This document shows, piece after piece, positions 25,231 to 32,896 of a stretch of 45,487 nucleotides of DNA. Each line of letters opens with the position of its first letter. Position 1 is the first letter of the stretch. A program made the position numbers and the translations under genes. The stretch spans positions 1 through 45,487 of the forward strand of contig JAUYBI010000008.1 in NCBI GenBank assembly GCA_030693145.1, written 5' to 3'. The notes under the pieces were generated by a model. That model saw nothing but the letters and a program-made list of their open reading frames with translations, was not told where the DNA came from and did no database searches. The DNA comes from Candidatus Omnitrophota bacterium. Its GTDB lineage: Bacteria > Omnitrophota > Gorgyraeia > Gygaellales > Profunditerraquicolaceae.

Positions 25231-27642
25231 CTATGTCAAAACATCTACAGCAAAAGAACTCTCATCTTTAATCTCATAGCCCATAGTCTTATAAGCCTTA
25301 AGGCGTTTTTTAAACATCGCTACTGCTACCGATACTTTCTCATCAACATAATCGTATATACGAATGTTGGTTTTCGTATGATATTTACGGTGTAGACGTC
25401 CCGCGTATTGAATAACCTTGCCCTTAAACGCTATCGGCATAGCTATGAAAAGCGTATCAAGCCTGGGATCATCAAACCCCTCGCCAATATACGCGCCAGT
25501 AGCCAATAACGCTTTTGGCGCATCACCTAATGAATTAAGTTTATCAAAAATCTTTCGGCGTTCTTTAATACCGATACCGCCGTATAAAACGCCTAAATTT
25601 TCAATATGGGGGCTAAGCATCTCTTCTAAAATAGCAAGATGCGCTTTGCGTTCGGTAAGAATAAGCGGGAATCTTCCTTCAGCTACCATTTTCTTAACAT
25701 CACTCACGATCATTTCGTTTCGCTTAACATCCGCCACAAGCTTTGGCCAAAGTTCATAAATATTGGATCTCTCATTCCACTCGCAATCAAATGCGGTAAT
25801 CCTCGGCATAACAAAACAATCCGAGAAAACCCGGTTAACTTCTTGATTTTTAATTTGATGGACAATGGGGCCGCATTGCATATGTATAATCGGCTGTTGT
25901 CCATCTCTACGATAAGGAGTCGCGGTAAGTCCCAGGATAAACTTTGCTTTTACTTCCGTCATTACCCGCTCAAACGATACCACGCTGACATGATGACACT
26001 CATCAATTATCACAAACCCGTAATCAGCCACACGGCCATCTACTCTGCTTTTTTCTGACAAACTTTGTATCATTGCTACGTCCAATATACCGGTAGCCTT
26101 ATCTTTACCCCCACTTATCTGGCCGATCTTATTTTCATCTATGCCCAAAAAGACAGATAACTGCTTTCGCCATTGTTCTAAGAGCGGTTTACGATGCACC
26201 AATATAAGAGTGCTAGTTTTACGCTTGGCTATAGCGTAAATCGCCAGGACTGTCTTGACTGTGCCGGGAGGCGCGGATAATACGCCGTTTTCAGAAAATA
26301 GAATCTTCTTAACTGCAGACTTTTGCTCTTTTGCAAGCTTACCATGAAACCGAAACCGCTTCGTTATGCCCAAAACTCTCTTATCTTTAATTTCTGCCTT
26401 AATGCCGTATTCATTTAATACGCAACAGATATCATCAAGACATCCTCTCGGCAATGAGAGATAACCATCCATGATTTCCGAACAGCATATGACTCGCGGG
26501 GTTAACGACGTTAATAACCGCAAACTTTGACGCCGGTAGAATTCAGGATTTTGAAAAGCGGCTAAACGCTTAAGCTGATTCAATAACACCGAAGGCAAAA
26601 TATCGGTCTTTATATAAACTCTGTTCGCAACAGTCATTTCGACGCTTTCCGGTAAATTACCTATGACCGGCAAGTATCGCTTCTTACCAGAAGGCAGACG
26701 CGACCAAGGCGGATCGGTATCCTCTACCGGGCTTATACGCACACCGATAACTTTGCCTTGCGCAGCCGCATTATTCGCCAAATGCTCTGCCTCATCAATA
26801 GGCATCTTTTTAATAGAGCCTAAAAATTTCCATTGATCAGGATACGGCTTGAAATTATCGTCAACAAACAGGCTGTTGCCGAATTTGGCTGCTTCTTTCT
26901 GTAACGGCAAGGCTATTAAGTTACCAAAACCGCCCTTCGGCAGAGTATCTTGATTGGGAAATAAGCGATCGTAGCTCTTCATATCCAACTGGTAATGTTT
27001 AGACATAGTCTCGGTAAGCAAAAATGAACCCAGGCGCCGCACAGTAAATGCCGGAAGCTTATCCTCAAAAAATATCCACGCATGCGCGCCATTTCCAGAA
27101 CGCGAACGCTCTATGAACACAGGAACATTGTTTTCAAAACAAGTTTGTTTAAAAACAGTTATATTATCCTGCCACCCATCTTTGTCAAAATCTACAGCGA
27201 GAAAATAACAAATATCTCCATCCAGCAAAGGATAGATCCCCACAACAAAACTGCCATTTAAATGTCTCAAGATTACGGATTGATCGAAAGGTAATAGTTC
27301 ACGGTTAGGGCATTCAGAACATCTGGTTGTTGCCCGCTGGCAAATCTTAGGCACCCATTCGTTTTTGCAGACAGGGCTATAGCCGGATTTACCTGTTTTT
27401 CTGCTTATCCAATGCTTTGCGTATACGTCCGTTCTTCCGCGAAATAATTTCTTGAATAACTTAACTTTTTCTTCAGAAGAAATTTCTTCTGAAATTGTGA
27501 CGGAGCGTTCGCTTATTGGAGTAGATTTTAACTCACGGAGTAATTGCTGTTTCTGCTGATTAAGGGAGGATATATCTGAATCTAATTTCCGGACAGATTG
27601 AATAATATCGCGGCGCTTTTGGTTGTCATCCTGTGGGTCCAT
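25231..27642 (-). CDS. TOTE-type archaeo-eukaryotic primase fused to SF2 (DECH) helicase
   Basis: YFLAVDFDKDGWQDNITVFKQTCFENNVPVFIERSRSGNGAHAWIFFE primase core; helicase FVIIDECHHV, LGLTATPYRRDG, YAGRLHRKY. Confidence 0.88.
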   Translation of the reverse strand: MDPQDDNQKRRDIIQSVRKLDSDISSLNQQKQQLLRELKSTPISERSVTISEEISSEEKVKLFKKLFRGRTDVYAKHWISRKTGKSGYSPVCKNEWVPKICQRATTRCSECPNRELLPFDQSVILRHLNGSFVVGIYPLLDGDICYFLAVDFDKDGWQDNITVFKQTCFENNVPVFIERSRSGNGAHAWIFFEDKLPAFTVRRLGSFLLTETMSKHYQLDMKSYDRLFPNQDTLPKGGFGNLIALPLQKEAAKFGNSLFVDDNFKPYPDQWKFLGSIKKMPIDEAEHLANNAAAQGKVIGVRISPVEDTDPPWSRLPSGKKRYLPVIGNLPESVEMTVANRVYIKTDILPSVLLNQLKRLAAFQNPEFYRRQSLRLLTSLTPRVICCSEIMDGYLSLPRGCLDDICCVLNEYGIKAEIKDKRVLGITKRFRFHGKLAKEQKSAVKKILFSENGVLSAPPGTVKTVLAIYAIAKRKTSTLILVHRKPLLEQWRKQLSVFLGIDENKIGQISGGKDKATGILDVAMIQSLSEKSRVDGRVADYGFVIIDECHHVSVVSFERVMTEVKAKFILGLTATPYRRDGQQPIIHMQCGPIVHQIKNQEVNRVFSDCFVMPRITAFDCEWNERSNIYELWPKLVADVKRNEMIVSDVKKMVAEGRFPLILTERKAHLAILEEMLSPHIENLGVLYGGIGIKERRKIFDKLNSLGDAPKALLATGAYIGEGFDDPRLDTLFIAMPIAFKGKVIQYAGRLHRKYHTKTNIRIYDYVDEKVSVAVAMFKKRLKAYKTMGYEIKDESSFAVDVLT

Positions 27643-27652
27643 AAATCAATTA

Positions 27653-28087
27653 TTATGTATCCCTAGAGAGGGTTTCTTTGGCTTTATTTATAAACTCTTC
27701 GGCATTATTTATACTTAAAGATGCTCCATCTTTAGAAAACTCGCCTCCATAATTAGCATCTTCCCTTAAGGACATACTGTCTTTTAAAATATGGGAATAA
27801 CGTTTTTCCAGCATGCCTGTTTCTACGAATAAGGCTTCGATGGCAATGTATAACGCGTAATGGCTTCTTTCGCGGTATCCCTTGGAGAATAATAATGCGC
27901 GAGCGGCATGAAATGTCGCGTAATAAGCATTTATTGTTGCGTATTTATAACGTTCGTTCTTAAATCTATCCCTGGCCTCAACAAGATCATCAAAGGCAAC
28001 CTTTAATTCCTTATCAACCAGAGCCCTTGCCTTGGAGAAATGAAAAATCTTTTTCTTTTCAAGCGCTTCCTTAAAATCCTGATTCAT
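27653..28087 (-). CDS. HEPN-domain protein (putative toxin)
   Basis: ARDRFKNERYKYATINAYYATFHAARALLFSKGYRERSHYALYIAIEALF. Confidence 0.85.
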   Translation of the reverse strand: MNQDFKEALEKKKIFHFSKARALVDKELKVAFDDLVEARDRFKNERYKYATINAYYATFHAARALLFSKGYRERSHYALYIAIEALFVETGMLEKRYSHILKDSMSLREDANYGGEFSKDGASLSINNAEEFINKAKETLSRDT

Positions 28088-28628
28088 TTATCGGCTTCTC
28101 CCACAAGATGATCCCCCGATTAACTTCGGCGAAGAATTCCGGGTTACTTTTTTCAAGCTGCATCCATTCGATCTGTTTTTTGATTACCGGTTTAATCTCG
28201 AAGGCTGTATTTGCCTTAAAATTAGATACCGCTTTCAACACTTCATCTCTCTCTTCTGAAATAATAAATAAATCTAAATCACTGTCGGAAGTAAAAGTAC
28301 CGGCCGCATAGCTGCCATATAGGATAGTACGCCTAGAAATGTTATTTAGTTTCTCAACCAAAGGTTCCAAGGTAAGCAAGGTATTCAGGATCTTAAACCG
28401 CTCTAAATATTCATTTGGCAACTTTAAGGTATAAAGATTAGTTTTCCCCTTCTTCTCGGAAATAAGAATATTATTCTTCTCTAGTAATCGCAAAGCATTG
28501 CTTGTAGCTCCAAGGCTTATTTTTAGCTTTCTTGAGATTTCTCTGCTATAAAAAGCCTTATCTTGATTAGCCACAAACAGGCTTAAGACACGTTGCTCTA
28601 CAGTCCTAATAAAAATGTTTTTTAACAT
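28071..28628 (-). CDS. HTH-MNT nucleotidyltransferase (putative antitoxin)
   Basis: wHTH FYSREISRKLKISLGATSNALRLLEKNNIL; NTase RTILYGSYAAGTFTSDSDLDLFII; overlaps the HEPN gene. Confidence 0.87.
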   Translation of the reverse strand: MLKNIFIRTVEQRVLSLFVANQDKAFYSREISRKLKISLGATSNALRLLEKNNILISEKKGKTNLYTLKLPNEYLERFKILNTLLTLEPLVEKLNNISRRTILYGSYAAGTFTSDSDLDLFIISEERDEVLKAVSNFKANTAFEIKPVIKKQIEWMQLEKSNPEFFAEVNRGIILWEKPINESGF

Positions 28629-28721
28629 ATCTGTTATCTCCGTTCATTAAATTGAACACATGTTCATTATAATGAAGTGGCAGCTGAATATCAAGCAAAA
28701 TTTTTCGCTATTAAACAGAAA

Positions 28722-29100
28722 CATCAAAGAAACTCTCTCTCTAATAATTTAGTTAAATCTCTTCAGTATAAATCCACTGATTCCTAGTAAATGACTTAAT
28801 TGAGCTCTTATATTACGCAGAATTTCGCCAAATATCCATTTACTACAAAGCCTTTACTAAGTGGCATTTCAGAGATAGAGAGATAAGCTAGCGAGATTTA
28901 TTTGGCTTACTTTAGCGAACCTTAGGCAGGATTAAAATTGAAGATCAACAACAGTAGGACAACAGAAAAAATAACGCCCTAACTCTTTGACACGTGCAGA
29001 CATAAAAAATACCCTGACTAGTGCTATTAATCAGGGTAATCTTTATCTCTCATCATGAATTTTGAGAGATTTAAATGGCTCCCCACTATGGACTCAGAAC
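28722..29100. repeat. tRNA-Asn-derived direct repeat, copy B
   Basis: CATCAAAGAAACTCTCTC...CATTTACTACAAAGCCTTTACTAAGTGGCATTT...ACTCTTTGACAC...TGGCTCCCCACTATGGACTCAGAAC; shares blocks with copies A and C. Confidence 0.87.
29003..29038 (-). terminator. Terminator-like hairpin in repeat copy B
   Basis: TACCCTGA...TCAGGGTA with T-run on the minus strand. Confidence 0.65.
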
Positions 29101-29315
29101 ACTACAAGAGGCGCCTCTCTAAGTGCAAGGAAATACATATACTTGTGAAGATGTACCGGCTCCGCGGCCGAGGCACTTCCATAGATCAATCACTGCTTAA
29201 ACGATTCTCCGGCAAGTCCCTGCTTCGGATTGCCGCCCTCAGCACCCCGGAACAACGCCAAGCGTATATCGAATCTATCCAAAACGAAATCAACCGCCTA
29301 TTGCCGAAGGATTAA
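29088..29315 (+). CDS. Shortened paralog of the 14253-14693 protein lacking the HTH
   Basis: MDSEHYKRRLSKCKEIHILVKMYRLRGRGTSID joined directly to QSLLKRFSGKSLLRIAAL. ATG at 29088 lies in the tRNA-like core; the tracked ORF starts upstream at 29055. Confidence 0.65.
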   Translation: MDSEHYKRRLSKCKEIHILVKMYRLRGRGTSIDQSLLKRFSGKSLLRIAALSTPEQRQAYIESIQNEINRLLPKD

Positions 29316-29316
29316 T

Positions 29317-30384
29317 TTATTTCAACAACTCCTGCACGGTATAAATGTTATAAAACGCCTCCGGAATAAGCGCTTTGATGCGATTGAGATTGTCAAACGG
29401 CGGCTTTAACATGAGCGGAGCCAAATCAGAAATATGCTTCGGATCCCAACGAGAATCTTTGAGTGTGTGATCCTTTGGGTGTGTTCTCAATAGAGCCGCC
29501 AGAAGCATCGCGCGCGAAGCCGCAATCTTTGCCTCTTCAATCCGGAATCTCGTATTTACAAGATGGCTTGAAATCTTACCAATACCATCCGTCAATATTT
29601 CCGCGTGTTTATCCTTAGGTACGCCTTTTAAGGCAAGGCCGCATATCACGATACTGGTACGAAAAGTATCCTCTATTGCCTGCTCCTCGGTATACTTGCC
29701 GCCACGATAACCAATCTCGGCATCCGCAAGCGCCTTGTAGCTCTTGCGAACCAAAGCAATATCCTCTGCCGCCGTAAAAAGTTCGCCTACATCGAAAAGC
29801 TGTTTGATAATCTGCATGCTGGATTTCGAAGCATAATGAATGCCTATCGTGTTAGGCGCAAAAGCCGTCAGTTTATCTCCCAAAAGGCAATCGATAACCG
29901 GCATGCGCACTTTAATTGGTTTCTCAAGCTCGATAAAAGGCGTCTTGACCAGATTGACCTCGGTCTTGGGATAAAGATTTTTCTCTTCAAGGATATCAAG
30001 AAGCACGTAATCGCGCCTCTTGGATATAGCGGAATTATAAAAGAACTTGAAGTGCATCCTATGCGGCAGGCCCCGTTCGCCGCGGTCATCCTGTTCAAAA
30101 CCTAAGAATGGCGCTTTCCCTCCGATATCGGCCAAGTCCGGTTCATATTTGGCGCGAAGCATATCGGTCACGATATCGATATCTATGGATAACCTGCGAA
30201 ACTCCTTCAAAAGCAGGATTATGCTGGTACCGCCTTTAAAGACGAACGGTATGGAAGATTCGCTTAAGGCGCATAATAAAGCAAGCGCGTGTATCGACTT
30301 CTCCAGCAAAGCCGGATCGACACTGCCCATCTCCTGCTTTTTTCTTACTACCCATTCTTTCGTAAAGCATTGATTTGCAATCAT
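29317..30384 (-). CDS. AbiEii/AbiGii-type nucleotidyltransferase toxin
   Basis: IPFVFKGGTSIILLLKEFRRLSIDIDIVTD; C-terminal FDNLNRIKALIPEAFYNI. Confidence 0.88.
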   Translation of the reverse strand: MIANQCFTKEWVVRKKQEMGSVDPALLEKSIHALALLCALSESSIPFVFKGGTSIILLLKEFRRLSIDIDIVTDMLRAKYEPDLADIGGKAPFLGFEQDDRGERGLPHRMHFKFFYNSAISKRRDYVLLDILEEKNLYPKTEVNLVKTPFIELEKPIKVRMPVIDCLLGDKLTAFAPNTIGIHYASKSSMQIIKQLFDVGELFTAAEDIALVRKSYKALADAEIGYRGGKYTEEQAIEDTFRTSIVICGLALKGVPKDKHAEILTDGIGKISSHLVNTRFRIEEAKIAASRAMLLAALLRTHPKDHTLKDSRWDPKHISDLAPLMLKPPFDNLNRIKALIPEAFYNIYTVQELLK

Positions 30385-30424
30385 AAATACAATTAACTCC
30401 AGCCACTTTTTTATAAAAAGTGGC

Positions 30425-31141
30425 TCAAATGAACTTTATCCGTTCCATCAACCCTTCGGTCTTTAATTTTCGCCTTTTGGCATAGTTAAGCAGGGCCCCG
30501 ACATCGACCCGCCCGGCCGCGAGGACGTTTCCCAGTATCCGGGAATGCTCATCTTCATCCATAAGCTTCAAGTCCGATGCCTCCACCAGAAGATCGACCA
30601 ATATCTTCTCTATATCCGCCACGTGGCCGCTTGAACGTTCCCTGGTAATGGCCGGCCGGATCACCACGGTTTTCTCTCCTATACTGAATTTCCGCGCATC
30701 GTTTCCGCGTGGGTTCAGCCATACATCATAGCCGGAATCTTTCAGGAAATCGTACACTCCGCCCATGGCATCGCGATCCACATAAACGAACGTAACGAAC
30801 CGCGCCAGCATATGGTGGGCAAAAGACTTCAACTGCTCCGTAGACCAGACCGAAAAAGAAAGAAGCGGATATTTCTTCTCCATAGCCGCGATTATCTTCT
30901 TAACTGGCCGTTGATCCAATTCGAAAGACTGCTTGATGAACGAATACCACCCTCTTCCAGCGCCGTATAAAATACCCTCTTTGCCGAAATCGACCAGATA
31001 CTTGTTAAAAGTACCCAAGTGAACCTCGGGAACGAGATTGCGCAAATCCTCCCTACTGAAATATTGCTGATGGTCTTTCAGCTTCTTTTCGATTTCGTTT
31101 TTCAGCAAATCCTTAAAATCTGTGTTATTCATTTTAGTCAA
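30425..31141 (-). CDS. AbiEi-type antitoxin/regulator
   Basis: Upstream partner of AbiEii; YGAGRGWYSF and SVWSTEQLKSFAHHMLARFVTFVYVDRDAMGGVYDFLKDSGYDVWLNP. Confidence 0.75.
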   Translation of the reverse strand: MTKMNNTDFKDLLKNEIEKKLKDHQQYFSREDLRNLVPEVHLGTFNKYLVDFGKEGILYGAGRGWYSFIKQSFELDQRPVKKIIAAMEKKYPLLSFSVWSTEQLKSFAHHMLARFVTFVYVDRDAMGGVYDFLKDSGYDVWLNPRGNDARKFSIGEKTVVIRPAITRERSSGHVADIEKILVDLLVEASDLKLMDEDEHSRILGNVLAAGRVDVGALLNYAKRRKLKTEGLMERIKFI

Positions 31142-31158
31142 TGCAAACCTCCATCCTG

Positions 31159-31500
31159 CTAATCATCAAACGTGCGCGTGTCTTTCTTGAATTTAACCTT
31201 GAGCAAGTAACAACCCTTTTCTTTTTTCACGGACAAAACTTTGATCTCCCCCGTCATATCAGGGTCTTCCATATAACCATACTTACCATCGCATTCAAAA
31301 GTAAAATAAGCAGGGCCGCCGCAGGTGGAACTAGAACGCGAATCGCATTGAGAAATCACAATTCTCTTGAGATTAAGAATGATGTCTTTGCCTTTTAAGT
31401 CTTTTCGTATTTTACTCATGGGTTTCCCTTGTTTTTCCAATAGATATCCGACCGCCTTCAGTATTCGCAAAAGCGGCCGCCGTCTCAATGATTTAGTCAA
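31159..31500 (-). CDS. Hypothetical protein
   Basis: CDSRSSSTCGGPAYFTFECDGKYGYMEDPDMTGEIKVLSVKKEKGCYLLKVKFKK; start uncertain (MSKIRKD also possible). Confidence 0.5.
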   Translation of the reverse strand: MTKSLRRRPLLRILKAVGYLLEKQGKPMSKIRKDLKGKDIILNLKRIVISQCDSRSSSTCGGPAYFTFECDGKYGYMEDPDMTGEIKVLSVKKEKGCYLLKVKFKKDTRTFDD

Positions 31501-31541
31501 TCTCGGACAAAGACTGCTTCCATTCTATTGTTTCCGATTCT

Positions 31542-32123
31542 TTATGCACCATCATCCCTCGTGCTTTTTGATGGGGGTATCTGCAAATCACACTGTTGTA
31601 AAAGTGACAACGTCCTAAGAATCTCATCGTCATAATTGCTGGTTGATATTGCCTTCCTTAGTTCTGGCAAAATCTGATCACGAAAGCTTAGAACGCAAAC
31701 GCGAATACCGTACTTTTTATTATAATCTGAAAGAAACTTCTTTAAACCAATTTCATGTGTCACGGTCCAGGTTACGAATATTCTATGGATTTTTGAAGGC
31801 GCAAATCCCATATGGCGGTAAGTCTGGATAATGCTGTTAAAATATTTTTTTCCTTTCGTGTAATCCGTTTTCCGTCCTTTACGAGAAGCTGGAACACCCC
31901 GAAATTTCTTATCAAAAACCTCGCGCAAATCTTCTACCGAATGCCACCAGCTTTTACAGTGAGTGACGGAACTTTCAACATGGTACTGTTCTTTTGTTTC
32001 AAGGTTATACGCAAGCAAGTCAGCCTGACGATTATTGCCCGATTTAATCTTTGCGTCCGTTATAGTCAAACAACCCTTACAGTAACGGAAATAGCATTCA
32101 ACTATATGTTCGACTGCATTCAT
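31542..32123 (-). CDS. Hypothetical protein, possibly PD-(D/E)XK-like nuclease fold
   Basis: HIVECYFRYCKGCLTITDAKIKSGNNRQADLLAYNLETKEQYHVESSVTH (E...D...ExS pattern). Start MNAVEH, overlapping the upstream stop by ATGA. Confidence 0.5.
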   Translation of the reverse strand: MNAVEHIVECYFRYCKGCLTITDAKIKSGNNRQADLLAYNLETKEQYHVESSVTHCKSWWHSVEDLREVFDKKFRGVPASRKGRKTDYTKGKKYFNSIIQTYRHMGFAPSKIHRIFVTWTVTHEIGLKKFLSDYNKKYGIRVCVLSFRDQILPELRKAISTSNYDDEILRTLSLLQQCDLQIPPSKSTRDDGA

Positions 32124-32254
32124 TTTGCGGGATCCTCCCATTTCTCCACCAACGTCATGGTCTTATTTCGAGGTTCATATTCATCTTCAATCTTCCCGAT
32201 ATCTACCACAACTGGCACTTGAGCTAATATCCCGGTAGAGTGAACCCCTCTGTC
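32120..32254 (-). pseudogene. 5'-truncated ORF translationally coupled to the 31542-32123 gene
   Basis: Open frame SKITDRGVHSTGILAQVPVVVDIGKIEDEYEPRNKTMTLVEKWEDPAK* abutting the IS3 remnant. Confidence 0.5.
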
Positions 32255-32261
32255 TGTAATC

Positions 32262-32401
32262 TTAGATTAGACTAAATTGACAGGGTTCAGGGTTTTGTTC
32301 TTTCTCAAGAAGTTCAGCTTCAAATTCGTTTGGCGGCAAATAATCAAGCGAAGAATGCAGCCGCTTTTGATTATACACCGCATCGATAAAATAAGGAATT
32401 C
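32262..32401 (-). mobile_element. IS3-family transposase OrfB C-terminal remnant
   Basis: IPYFIDAVYNQKRLHSSLDYLPPNEFEAELLEKEQ (YN..R.H..L.Y..P..FE). Confidence 0.85.
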
Positions 32402-32440
32402 TTTTTTGCGTCCTGAAATTTTACGCTAAGTTGGGCAAAG

Positions 32441-32815
32441 CATCAAAGAAACTCTCTCCAAAAAATAAGCTTTATCTCTCCTCTCGTTCCAGTATTTTCC
32501 TAGTAAATGCCAAGAATCCAAACAATTTATCCGCTAAATCTACGCTAAATACCATTTACTACAAAGCCTTTACTAAGCGGCACTTCCGAGATAAAGAGAT
32601 AAGCTAATGAGATTTATTCGGCTATTTTGTAAGGAAGGGATTGCTTCGTCGCGCCTTCGCGCTACTCGCAATGACTATATATAAAATCTTTCCCTAATTC
32701 TTTGACACCTCAAGGCATAAAAAATACCCTGACTAACGCTATTAATCAGGGTAATCTTTATCTCTCCTTATGAATTTAGAGAGATTATATTGGCTCCCCC
32801 TCTAGGACTCGAACC
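32441..32815. repeat. tRNA-Asn-derived direct repeat, copy C (at the functional tRNA)
   Basis: CATCAAAGAAACTCTCTCC...CATTTACTACAAAGCCTTTACTAAGCGGCAC...GAGATTTATTCGGCTATTTTGTAAGG...TGGCTCCCCCTCTAGGACTCGAACC. Confidence 0.87.
32716..32753 (-). terminator. Intrinsic terminator of tRNA-Asn transcript
   Basis: Minus strand TACCCTGATTAATAGCGTTAGTCAGGGTATTTTTTAT. Confidence 0.85.
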
Positions 32816-32866
32816 TAGGACAAAGAGATTAACAGTCTCCTGCTCTACCAACTGAGCTAAGGGGGA
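32791..32866 (-). tRNA. tRNA-Asn (anticodon GTT), CCA encoded
   Basis: TCCCCCTTAGCTCAGTTGGTAGAGCAGGAGACTGTTAATCTCTTTGTCCTAGGTTCGAGTCCTAGAGGGGGAGCCA. Confidence 0.96.
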
Positions 32867-32896
32867 ATAAATCAAATTTGTGCTGGCATTTTAACA

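Noticed and set aside
29076-29130. Degenerate extra tRNA genes at repeat copies A and B
   Set aside because: Only the 3' end resembles tRNA; no D-arm or anticodon arm follows, and an ORF starts in the core, so att-like remnants fit better.
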